Assembly: GCA_011634665.1 (NCBI GenBank)
Contig: WAEK01000004.1
Coordinates: 1,989,501 to 2,053,500 of the forward strand
DNA from: Mortierella sp. BCC40632
Lineage: Eukaryota; Mortierellomycota; Mortierellomycetes; Mortierellales; Mortierellaceae
Direction of reading: 5' to 3'
DNA length: 64,000 nucleotides
Shown: positions 43,601 through 53,659 of the stretch, piece after piece
Layout: each line of letters opens with the position of its first letter
How positions within the stretch are numbered: position 1 is the first letter of the stretch
Position numbers and translations under genes: made by a program
Notes under the pieces: generated by a model
What the model saw: the letters and a program-made list of their open reading frames with translations, nothing else
What the model was told of the DNA's origin: nothing
The model's database searches: none

Positions 43601-46600
43601 GCCATACATATTGTGATGAAAGCCTCTAACTTGGTCATCGCAGTCGAATGGCGAGATGACATATCGTGGTACTGGCTCGTTGTAGACTTTTCGGTGCTGG
43701 CGTTTGGGTAGCCACAAATACTCGACCGGCGAGTGAGACCCATAATTCTGCGCGAACCTTTGGGCGCAATGGCGATGGGACGTGCGCTCGTACCATTGAC
43801 GGAATTAAAGGAGATGCTTCTAGAGACATCAGGCTCCAGCAATATTGGGTGAACCGCTCGGCTCCAACTTGAGGAAGCATACGGAATATCGTGCCTTTGC
43901 ATAATATCAAATATTCCCAACAATAAGAACTTGCAGGGGTAATACTCGGTATTCTTCTCTACCTCTAATGAGGTAGCTGAGCAAAGGTGGTATCCCTTGG
44001 AATCTGCAATGTTCGAAATCTGTTGAGAAAACATGCATTTCCCTGATCCTCGTGGTCCTTGGATGAGCAGCGTGTTGTACGAGGGGTCAGTGGACCAGTT
44101 ACTGATAAAGTGACTGACGCGTTCTCTCTCGGGCTCGTAACCAATAGTTTCGTCCAGTTTGAGATTCGGGGACCGTCGGATATGTTGCCTCGCTCCAAAA
44201 TGAACAAGGCGCCAAATCCTTAAAGGCTGAATCTTTCCTTTGACGAACTCTTCACCCATGTTCTCAAATTCACATAGTCCTTTATGCTCGGATGTACACG
44301 CTTCCATGGTAGCATTGTCGCAAACAATCGCACCTTTAGCATAATCAAACTTAAGGATCCGGACTGCTACGACAATCGTATCCCCAACAATGGCAGGGTC
44401 ACGTCGAAACTCATTGCCAATGGTACTGGTAAAGATGACTCCTGTGGCGAGCGAGATTTTGAATCCTGGAATCCGCTCTTCAAGAAGTCGTTGTCGGATA
44501 AGCCAGGCGGCCTTGGCAGCAAAAATGGCCTCCTTTTCATGTGAACGAGGAAATGGAAGTCCGAAGGCACATAGTACGGTCGCACCCTTGTCATCCACAG
44601 CAAACTGTTGAATAAAGCCTACCAACCCAACGAACGATAAGGAGCAGATCACAGGTCGAAAATGGAATGGAATTGTTAGTATCGTCTTCGCTGGGGGAGG
44701 GGGGAGGGGGTTCATCTCTCGGCTGTGACTTGTGGCTAAGGATAATAAAAAAATGAAAAATTACCTTCATAAAGAGTCATCACCTTATGAACAGCAAGAA
44801 TGGTCTTTTGGCAAATCATTAGGCCCTCGGGTGTCCAAGGTTTCAGATCCTCTAGGCATACAAATAAAATGGTCGCATTCCTGAATTGTGCTGGGAACGT
44901 GTTATCTGGGTATAAAATGAGCCGGTGAATAGCCGACTTGTTGATGTACCTAGTTGTACCATCAAAACGCAACGACAACAAAAGGCAGCTGTTACTACCA
45001 GCGTCTGAACCAAGTATTTGTCTACACACACACGCACAACGAAAAGTCTCAGGCTCTGGATGGCTACTTACTTGTAGTAGTGTGGATTGCTTTCCATGGA
45101 CGCAGAAAACAATTTGTCGTTCCTTACACGTCGCAACAATGGAAGGTCGGGGAGTGGTCGAGGCGAAGGAGGGTTTCGAAGAATAAAGCATCCTTTCCTA
45201 GGCTCACTCCATGGATAAGAGTCGGCATTAACATACTTCCACGCACTTTTCGTCACTGTGACTTCGCCGGCACGTGCAATGTTGAGGGCATCATCCAGAG
45301 CTGCCATTTGTTCTCCACAAATGGCATATTCGAGTCGTCCTGGGTCATGCGTCAAGATACTTTCCAGTCCAAGATCACTGCCTAGCTCTCCGATGATAAT
45401 ATTTGCTATCCCCCCCATTATGTTGTCATCGATATGCAAGACAGCGTTAGGTTAAAATGAAAAAAAAAAATAATTAGCCTAGAAATTACAAAGCCCACCC
45501 ATAATAAAGCGCTAGAGGCATTCCTTACAAATATCGCCTGCGGAAAGAGCCATATGAAGTTGCAAGTCATGAGCATCCTCTACTCCAGCATCGACCGGGA
45601 CGATTCCAGGTCGATCATGCACACTCGTATGGATAAATAGAGATTTAGCGTTGTTGAAAAATCGTCCCGCTTTGTTTTGTTTCGATGTCGAAGAGGCAGA
45701 CTGACTACCCAGAGAATTGACTGATTCTTCACGTTTGCGGAAATTCTTCACACCTCCAGGTGGGGCAGGTGGAGTAGATGGGGTCGAAGCGGGTACAAAG
45801 GCGAACCCTCCAAGACCAGGGCCAGTTCCAGCCACCATAAACCGCGGTGCAGGTGAGGACTCCAGTGGGTGGTGTCCTGTGCTAGGGTGGACGTTCAAAA
45901 GGTTGCTGGTTGAGTGGGAGGGAGTATTGCTTGCACTGTTGTTAAGAGGACTGATAGAAAGTCCTGGAGTACTGTTCATGGATCCTCGACGTGATGATGT
46001 TGCATTTTCGCCAGAGCTAGCACTGCCCACAGAGCTCCGTCTTATGGAAGCGTTGACGCTCAAGTTTGAGCTAGAGCCTGTGGCATTCTTGTTGCTGCCA
46101 AGCTTTAACAAGTGTAGTCCCGACCCATGGTGTGTGTCTGCAGGATTTCCGTGACTGCTATTGGTTGTTGGAACGAGTGAGTGGTGGCGAACACCTGGGT
46201 CGTCAGCATGATGGACGCTCTCGATCTCATCGGACTGGGTTGAAGAAGAGGACAGCTTTCGAGCAAATTCTCGTTCTGAGAGATAAATCCTGTAGTTGGA
46301 GAGTCGGGAGAGTAGTTCTTGACCACATTCGACGGCTCGACGCACTGTGAGCTTGTTACGCCGCAGCACTGCCGCAGGGTCCTCGTCGGGTGATATCGGC
46401 GAGTCTGGGTGCTTGACTGTGATGGATACGCCTGCATTAGCAACAATATTTTCCACAACAGGCTCGGCCTGGAAGACGACCAGTAATGCATCGCCCAAAA
46501 ACTGCGAGGTGTGTGATGGGTGGTATCAAAGAAATGAAGGATCATTTAGTGAAGAAACCCAACCAGTGAAACGGAAAGTAATAAAAAAAAAAAAAAAAAA

Positions 46601-47458
46601 TCTCTGCTGGGCCAAGGCAATCGAGAACAGGTCTGTCTAGGAATGGGAAGATAGGGGGTTGGGGGTAGGGTTGGCTTGACTGTTGATGTTACCTTGACAA
46701 CATCTCCGCCGTGGAACTCGATGATGCGGATCGCCAGGTCAAAGTAGGCACCAATCTGAGACGAGAGCATCTCCGCACCAACATCTCCCTTGGAAGAAGC
46801 TATACTCGTCATCTTTCGGAAATTCGGGAAGAAACAAAGATAAAAAAAGAACAAGAGAGGAGCGGACGTATAAGGTCAGCAAACGCTTGTGGAGGACGGA
46901 GTCATGAGCTTAATTAGCGGCATGCATTGTTTTTCTTTCTTGGTGGGAAACAAAAGGGTCCGAGCAGTTGGACAATGGGACCATCCGTCATCATCTCCTT
47001 CTCTTCCCCTCACCTCACCTGACTAAATCCGACAATGTCCACCATCAGGACAGCTCCAAACTGGGTGTATGAAAAAGGCAGCTTGATCGGCGTGTCTTCT
47101 TCGGAATGGAGAGAGCGCACGAATCTGTTCCGGGTGGCGATTGATATTGAAGTGGGTCAAGAGAAATGGAAAAATGGTCGTGTGTCAGTACAAGTAGCAG
47201 GATCCAGAAGGAACAGAAACCTACACAAAGGACAGGACGGCAGACTTGCTTTGACATGTATGGTGCAATGTTGATTGAGGGCTTTGAAGGAGGTTTGGTC
47301 TCCACCTCGGCGGGAGTCCCAGCTGATTGAGCATCTCCTGGCTCGAGCTCCGGCTCTGGCAAGCACAGCTGTAGTTGTGGTGGTGGCTCCTGTGCTGTTT
47401 GCTCTTGGGCTGGGTCACTTTCCTGTTTGTGCGCCGGCTCTGGAGAGTGGCGGTCCAT
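40699..47458 (-). CDS. Soluble adenylyl cyclase-like protein with NTPase domain, 1917 aa
   Basis: Homologue of the sAC (ADCY10) type: two class III cyclase domains, a P-loop NTPase and a long helical C-terminal region. Eight exons on the minus strand: 47458-47256, 47124-47019, 46812-46693, 46501-45529, 45405-45072, 44949-44765, 44618-43413 and 43325-40699 (5754 bases). C1 has both metal Asp, in MVDIVGFS (Asp97) and FLGDALLVVF (Asp147), and HGGDVVK between. A Ser/Asn/Gly-rich insert of about 250 residues splits C1 before ALSAGDISNIIIGEL. C2 has QQFAVDDKGATVLCAFGLP. The P-loop GPRGSGKC (about residue 828) has Cys where Ser/Thr is usual; VMFEDIQWCD is the Walker B. sAC enzymes respond to bicarbonate and calcium; that is inference here. 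The first splice site (AT/GTCAAAG) is weak and uncertain. Confidence 0.88.
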
Positions 47459-48658
47459 GGCTATGGTTTGTCCGAGATATTTTAAAGTGACTATTGTTGG
47501 TGTTTGTTATGAGCAAAGTGGGCGTAAGAGCGAGCGAAAGAGGGTGAATGGTCGAGAAAAGGTGGCGAGAGAGAGAGTGTGTGTAGAGTATGTGCTGGTG
47601 TATTAGTGGGAGTGTTGGTGAGAGTGAGAGTGAGAGTGAGAGGAGACTGAAATAAAATGTGTGCGTGATTGAGATGGTGGTGGGCGGAGGTGGCAAAAGG
47701 AAAAGAGAAATGACTGCGGATAGGGGCGCGGGTGAGTGTGGATAGTGCGGGCTGAGGAAAGGGTATGCTATGGTACAGTAGCGCGATGTGTAAGAGGAGA
47801 GAAAGAAAGAGTCAAAGGTGTGTTTTTTGGGCGAAGGTCTTCTTCACTCTCTGAGCCCTCACGCCGCTGTGACTTTGTTTTTTCCTTTTTCTTTTCCTGC
47901 GATATGCGAAGAACTGACCAGGGGGGTTTGGAGGGCTGCCAACCTTGTGTGGCCCTTCATTCATCCTGTCCGTAGTCCAGATCACACCTCAAGAGAGTCG
48001 CTCATCATCAAGGATTAGAAATCTGTAAACTAATGCAAGCGCCATTCCAGGCAGTGCGCGGCAATTCGTCATTGTCCCTTATGTTACAGGACACACAGAC
48101 CTTCCCTTGGCGGCAGTGCAAGTGTGGGGAGGGATGGTACAACCATTCTTGGACTATCGGGCTGTTGAGCGGGATACATCCAATCCGAGAGTGGCCTGTG
48201 CATGCTTTTTTTTTTTTTTCTATTATTGCTTTGGTGCATTTTTTTTTCTGCAATGCTCATTTCTTCATATCGACTCGATCGAACGCCTCCATTGTCTTTG
48301 CAGATGTTGATTATCCACGGTCGGTTGATCCCACACAAGGTTATCTCGACGTGAACTGAAATGCAAAAATCAAACCCCCCAATGGGACAACGGTAATATT
48401 ATCCAGGAGGACGTGAAGGGGCCATCATTCCAAATCGGATATGTCTACTCCAAACCCTCCTATTAATTGAATACATTTATGCATCTTTTGTTATTGGAAG
48501 GGAGACGTCACCGAGGAGAAAAAAGGCCTTTCGGTCCTTACTCTAGGCTCGATGTCATTTCTCTCTCTCTCTCTCTCAAAGTCCTACTTTAAAACCGGAA
48601 TTCCTTCAATAATTTATCCAATTGGTCAATGCTTTTCAGTTTCCCTCCTTACTAACAA
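47459..48658. other. Intergenic: cyclase promoter and gene-poor flank
   Basis: GTGA/GAGT-rich runs near 47580-47640. Reading frames up to 108 codons exist (48033-48359) but have no recognisable features. No gene called. Confidence 0.5.
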
Positions 48659-49322
48659 TTCAACCCCTGTTCTGATCCCAGGTCTTTTTTTTACCAATTC
48701 TTGATTATATTCTTATGGAGGCATCCCAGTCAGATAGATGTGCAATGGTTACCGACGGCACCAATAGGTCACACCTTTGGCACCTACTACAGTCCAGCTA
48801 TGTGTCGCAAGAATATTCATGATTATGTTGGCAGGGTCAGGAGGAACCGGAGTAAGAAGTCGAACTGGGGGCCATGCCAAATGGGAAGGAGGAAGCTACG
48901 TGAGCAGCATATGCGATACGGAGCGGTTGGGCTAACAGACGAGTCAAGGATTAGCCAAACGTGTGGACGTTGTTTTGGACAATTGATGAAGACACAGTCG
49001 TGTTGTTTTGGTTCGAGCGGAAGTGGAGGCGGTTCAAGTACATAGAGCAATGGAGTGTACCAGCAGCCAGTGCGAGTCAGTCCAGCGAGGACATATGATC
49101 AAGTCCTAGGACGTGAACGCAACTGTTTGTATTGCGATAGCAAGAGGGTCGAATCTACTCTCGGCAGAGTGGAGAACGTTAGAGTCATTTGTCAGGGCGG
49201 TGCGTCCCACCAAGCGTACTTGCTCATATTCACAAGAGGAAATTCAACATTTCATGCTTCCAACATCTGTTAGAGATGCAATGGAGGCTCCCTGCGGTAC
49301 GCAGGGCAGACTAGGCTAGTTA
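48659..49322 (+). pseudogene. Fanzor-like gene, copy 3: 3'-end fragment
   Basis: Matches the last intron and last exon of Fanzor copy 1 only. An intron-like T-rich stretch and acceptor (48680-48732) are followed by the DEFRTS-zinc ribbon region, here as DESRISQTCGRC, and by a decayed RuvC-III with a stop codon (TAG) directly before the Asp codon near 49110. Frameshifts separate the parts. It ends with the same hairpin and terminal block as copy 1. Nothing upstream of the last exon is recognisable, so it is a 5'-truncated relic or an end-only derivative. Confidence 0.8.
49255..49322 (+). ncRNA. Putative guide-RNA scaffold end of Fanzor copy 3
   Basis: Same structure as in copy 1: CCCTGCG (49290-49296), GTA, CGCAGGG (49300-49306), then CTAGGCTAGTTA to 49322, after which sequence differs from copy 1. 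The hairpin is perfect although the coding frame is ruined. Confidence 0.45.
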
Positions 49323-49341
49323 TCGGCGTTGGGAAATTTGA

Positions 49342-49421
49342 GTGCCAAGAACCCTGGGTGCCAAGAACCCTGGGTGCCAAGAACCTTGGGTGCCAAGAAC
49401 TCTGGGTACCAAGAGCTATAG
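49342..49421. repeat. Five tandem copies of a 16-base unit
   Basis: Unit GTGCCAAGAACCCTGG starting at 49342, 49358, 49374, 49390 and 49406; the last unit is more diverged. It begins 20 bases past the Fanzor copy 3 right end. Confidence 0.9.
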
Positions 49422-50604
49422 TGGTGTTTTTCTCCATTCATTGGAGGAACTTCCTCCCTCCAAGGAGACTTTTGATTTTGCAAAAAGAATCTGAAGTTGT
49501 TTGCTGTCGTTTGTCTTCCTTCCCACAGACTGATCAGTTAGGCACAGAGCAGAGGCCATAAAGAGCGACGTTCTGTTGCCGGAGATGGTCTATCCAAATG
49601 AGCAGAAACTTGCGCTGGTCATTGACAACATGTCCCTCAATATATTTTTTTCCCTTTGTGACTATCGCGTTCTTGGTGGGCCATGGAAGGGGGTCTAGTT
49701 GCAAGCCTTGCCAATCATTGAAAGGGCATTTGATACGCAAATCTCCTGTACAAATGTAGGCTCAATGACATGCACGCGCAAATGCCTGGGTGGCCTTGTC
49801 AGCAGAGGCTATGCCTTGGGATCTTGCTATTGTTCTTTCTCCTCTCCATTCTCTCCTCACTTCATGTCGCTGATATCGAAGAGCTGGAATCTGCTAAGGG
49901 CTTCTGAAGACTCTCCTCAAGGTAGTGCGATGGAGACTAGTCACAAGATGCATTTGGCGACATGGGTCATGTTTGTTGGTATCATGTGTGCCCCCGAGGA
50001 AAAAAAATACCTATCCAAAAAAAAAAAAAAAAAAGTTAGAAAGCAAGCGCTCTCACGTTACGCCAACGGATACTCACACATCCTTTGTTGACCCCCACCA
50101 AATAAAGAGGGGTACCTCAACCAAAAGGAAGTCACCATGTAGCTCCGACGACCTGTTCTTCACCTTTTGCTAAGGTCAGAGAGGCTAGGTAGTTAGGTAG
50201 GTAAGAATACATAGGACAATATCTCAAAGAGTAGGAAAAAAATGTATAGAAAAAAAAGAAGAGATTAAAGGTTCATGAATTGATCCGCCGCATAGAGTAG
50301 GATCGAGGTTTTTCTGTTATTGCCCCGCCAAGTCCCACACGACTGCAAGACCTTGTTTTTGAGTTGAGTTTTTTTTTTTTGCAAAAGAGGAGTGAACTCA
50401 AAGATGCACCTCATTCTGAAGTGAACGCCATGAAACCGTGCAGTGCGGTACTCAACCTACCTTTTGGTTGATTGATCCAGGCCCGAGGATGGGTGGTGGA
50501 GTGGATAAAAGAGCATTTGCGCTACAGTGGGAAAGAGAAAGAGAGGAAGAAAGAAAAAAAGGATAATTGTAGCTAGAGTTTTGAGTGGATCAAAGAATGA
50601 GAGC

Positions 50605-50630
50605 CAGAGAGAGAGAGAGAGAGGGAGAGA

Positions 50631-50710
<80 letters not shown>
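50605..50710. repeat. (GA)n microsatellite, about 106 bases
   Basis: Nearly perfect dinucleotide run with two GGGA interruptions near its left end. Confidence 0.95.
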
Positions 50711-50711
<1 letters not shown>

Positions 50712-51101
50712 GAAGTGCAAGGACATGACGATCGTACCCTTGTGTAAGGGTGAGGAAAAACGCTTAGGGCGGAAGAAGTAGGGAGAAGGCGAGCTGCAGG
50801 CAGGTTCTACAGCTACCCAACGGTAGAACGGGTACTTGATCCCTAACGGTACAACAACAACAACAACAAAAAAAAAAAAAAAAAGATTAACAGTTCCCAA
50901 CTTTCTGAATGTTCACCCGAGAAGGACTGATAGGAGGATCGTCGTTTTTCCCTTCCGATTCCGCGCGTTGTCCCGGACATGGGTTCTCTTTCTTCCCTCT
51001 CTCTCAACTGTATAGGCCTGACCCGACAACTCGTTTTATGGGAACGCCAGCTCTGTAATTACCGATCATCAGGCGTTTTCCCTTGGCTTTTGTGCTTTCA
51101 T

Positions 51102-51104
<3 letters not shown>

Positions 51105-51142
<38 letters not shown>
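51105..51142. repeat. (CT)n microsatellite
   Basis: Uninterrupted CT run of about 19 units. Confidence 0.95.
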
Positions 51143-51144
<2 letters not shown>

Positions 51145-51788
51145 GAAGCAAGGTTGCGGGACTCAAAAGTATCTTGTATCGGGGAGTCGGCTCACTAACT
51201 TTCAGTGGCGAGGATGGGAGAGGATGTTTGCTCTCAATTGAGAGTAAAGGATGCATAGCAGGTCTACGCCATGTTGCAGTGTCCTCTCTAGGTCGTACCA
51301 TCCAAGTGGTACCAGTGCACCAACCCTGCTGCACCTTGTGTTTTGCATTGCATGTACGCCTCTATGCAGAGTTTCCGTTTGTCTGGCTGTTGGTCTCCAT
51401 TCTGAACGCAACATAATGCATCCTTTCTCTTTCTCTCCAACTTCCACATACCGTCTTTCCAGGATGAGCATTGGGTAGGACAAGAAAAGGGCAATCAAAA
51501 GAACATCTTGCTCGTGTGTACTTCCCTTCTTCTACACTCCCCTTTACGCGCTTGAGGTTTACGATCTAGATTCTCCGCCCTCTCGCTCTTCCCCCTCGCC
51601 CTCTTTTTCCCAGGTCACTAACTGGGTGCATCAATGCAATGTGAGCATGGCGTTCTGCCAACGAGTCGGTAGGAAGGTACGTACTGTACGCTCGACCCTC
51701 TTCTCGATCGTCTACTACCGATACGATGTGTCGAACCCAGGAAGATCGCTGAGCCGTTGTCGCCATCTGACATTGACTCGCTTTCTAG

Positions 51789-51796
51789 TATAAATA
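51789..51796 (+). promoter_or_regulatory. TATA box of small secreted protein gene
   Basis: TATAAATA, about 96 bases before the start codon at 51892, followed by a C/T-rich leader. Confidence 0.7.
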
Positions 51797-51891
51797 CCGT
51801 ACACCTCACCCCCATGCTCCTGACTCTTCACCCTTCTCCAATCTCCATCTCCATCCCCTTCTTCCTCCACCACAAAACCAACCAGTCCAAC

Positions 51892-52107
51892 ATGCGTGTC
51901 GCTCTTTTCGCCAAGGTCCTGGCCTTTGTTGCCGTCGCCGTCGCCGTTGCCGATGCTGCCCCCGCTGGCGAGGCTGTCGAGGCTCTTGCCGCCGGTGATG
52001 TCCCTCCAGGCTACGCTTTCTGCACCCAGCGCCCAGATTACATGGCTTGCTACAACCTCTGCGGTGGTCCCTACTGGTTCATTGCCCCCAAGTGCTGCTG
52101 CCAGTAA
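51892..52107 (+). CDS. Small secreted cysteine-rich protein, 71 aa
   Basis: Single exon. Start at 51892 was chosen over the longer frame from 51757 because it follows a TATA box and leader and begins a classic signal peptide (MRVALFAKVLAFVAVAVAVADA). A short Ala/Glu-rich stretch follows, then a compact Cys-rich C terminus with six Cys in the pattern C-x8-C-x3-C-x10-CCC, ending in Gln. The codons are strongly C-ending, unlike the surrounding DNA, which suggests high expression. No family is recognised. An AATAAA signal lies at 52205-52210. Candidate secreted effector, hydrophobin-like surface peptide or antimicrobial peptide; none can be chosen from sequence. Confidence 0.75.
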   Translation: MRVALFAKVLAFVAVAVAVADAAPAGEAVEALAAGDVPPGYAFCTQRPDYMACYNLCGGPYWFIAPKCCCQ

Positions 52108-52204
52108 AAAAAGAAAAGAAAAGAGAGAGGGAGAAAGAGAGAGAAATCTTTTTTTTTTGCCCGGCGCATCCATCTCAAGGCTCCAACACACCAAAAAATC
52201 ATCC

Positions 52205-52210
52205 AATAAA
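52205..52210 (+). terminator. Polyadenylation signal of the 71-aa secreted protein gene
   Basis: AATAAA about 100 bases after the stop codon. Confidence 0.6.
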
Positions 52211-52570
52211 GCCTGTATATAGCAACCGTTTCTTTTACAATGGTCTCCTGAAAGTGGGGTTTCTCTACTCTGAATCCCTCTTGGATGGCTCCCCAGTGTG
52301 CACCCACTGGACACCTGGTGGAACGGGTCGCTGGAAAAATGTTGCTCTGCACGATTCTAGACTAGTCCCTACTGTCAGAGTCAACACAACCAAAGCGGCA
52401 GACGTTTGGGGCGATTAGAGGTAGAAAAGGAAATGGAAGGTGAAAGGAAGAGGAGAGGGGTAATGGAAAAGCTACTATTTCTTGCTTACCTTGTGTATTG
52501 AGCGGGGCTGGTCGTAGTGATCGTGGTTTTGATAGAGCTTCATTGGCACACACTTCATCCATAGAGCTGG

Positions 52571-53048
52571 GTGATACCGCTATCGTCAGCACAGACAACT
52601 CTAATAGGGTCGAATGATACTGTTGTTGGAGCAGAAGACCCCATAATCGATGATGCTGAGCATGAGACTCTGATAGGTGATATCGAAAAAAGATCATCAC
52701 CGGGTTCGCGAGCGGACAGCGGACGGTGCCTCTGTTGTTTGTCAATTTCAAGGATCTCAGCGAGTGCGTATCGATGTCTTCACTGCGAACGAAATCAAGA
52801 AGACAGAGGCAGCAGACACCATGGCAATCATTGGAGTGTTCACACCTTCAAAATCAAAGAGAGTGGACTCAAAGCCATTAGCAACCTTTAAGCCAACACA
52901 TGACGAACCTCAGATCAACCTTCAAGGACACATGTAATGGAAGTGAGGCTGCTAATCAAGGCACCAAGGCAAAGGTGATTCAACAAAAGTACTTGGCCCA
53001 GTTGGCGAGGTACAATATTAAAAAAGTGCATGATAGATCCATGTAGGC
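52571..53048 (+). pseudogene. Possible decayed reading frame of unknown function
   Basis: Codon-like sequence spread over changing frames: a segment containing RIDVFTANEIKKTEAAD (about 52760), then after a frame change VIQQKYLAQLARYNIKKVHD (about 52975-53035) and a stop. It resembles a degraded coding region, perhaps of a mobile element, but no family is recognised. Confidence 0.25.
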
Positions 53049-53659
53049 TTCATCTCAGAGTCGGAGAAGGCCCTGGCGTCTATCATTTTGTGGTTTAAAA
53101 AAATGTCCATGCATGGGTTCAAAGATCGCCACTGCTCCCTTGCATGTCCGGTTCAATTTCGACAGATTGCGGCCCCGGGCTCTGGGCAATGCCATAAAAT
53201 TCATCTGACTAAGCTTTCATATCTTTCCATAATCTTTCTCATTGCAACAAGCAACTTGGGACAGTGGGGTGGCCCTAAAGAACCGATACCAAGCGATTGC
53301 TAAATAAAGCTTGACCAATGATCTTGGGTAAAGCCAAGTTAGTAATTGGTGTTTGTTGATTACTATTGTGTTCACATACTGGGAAGGGAGGTAGGTTGGT
53401 AAGTTGGTAGGTAGATAGGCAGGCGGACTACGGCCATGCGCATGGATGTTATCGCCAGTGCAACATAAAAAGGCTCCGACTAGTCATTCGGATCTATTTC
53501 AAGCTCAACATCCTCACTGCAGATTCCAGGAGCCTTCTCCCTCTCCCCACATGCCGGGGCATCCATACTATTTTTCAGAACCTTTTTTTTTTTTTTTTTT
53601 TTTTACTTCAGTTGAGATAAAGGAGTCTCTCTTTTTCTAAATTAGTGATACAGGAACAT
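53049..53659. other. Intergenic: 3' flank of the BRE4-like gene
   Basis: No gene seen. GGTAGGTTGGTAAG-type short repeats at about 53387-53420 and a T run at 53583-53604. The piece 52211-52570 on the other side of the possible decayed frame is likewise empty. Confidence 0.5.

Larger units (their letters stand above)
49422..51788. other. Gene-poor region with microsatellites
   Basis: No gene recognised. Holds A runs at 50018-50034 and 50868-50884, (GA)n at 50605-50710 and (CT)n at 51105-51142. Reading frames over the repeats are low complexity and not genes. Confidence 0.55.

Noticed and set aside
45406..45528. Apparent non-canonical (AT-AC or AG-less) intron in the cyclase gene
   Set aside because: An acceptor AG at 45406-45407 gives a canonical intron and the sequence ALSAGDISNIIIGEL, which fits the cyclase family better.
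48033..48359. 108-codon plus-strand frame
   Set aside because: Low-complexity Phe/Ile run from a poly-T tract, no signal peptide, domain or promoter.
49342..49421. 16-base repeats as a CRISPR array
   Set aside because: The units are directly adjacent with no spacers.
50527..50900. Reading frames of Arg-Glu or Leu-Ser repeats
   Set aside because: Translation of a (GA)n/(CT)n microsatellite.
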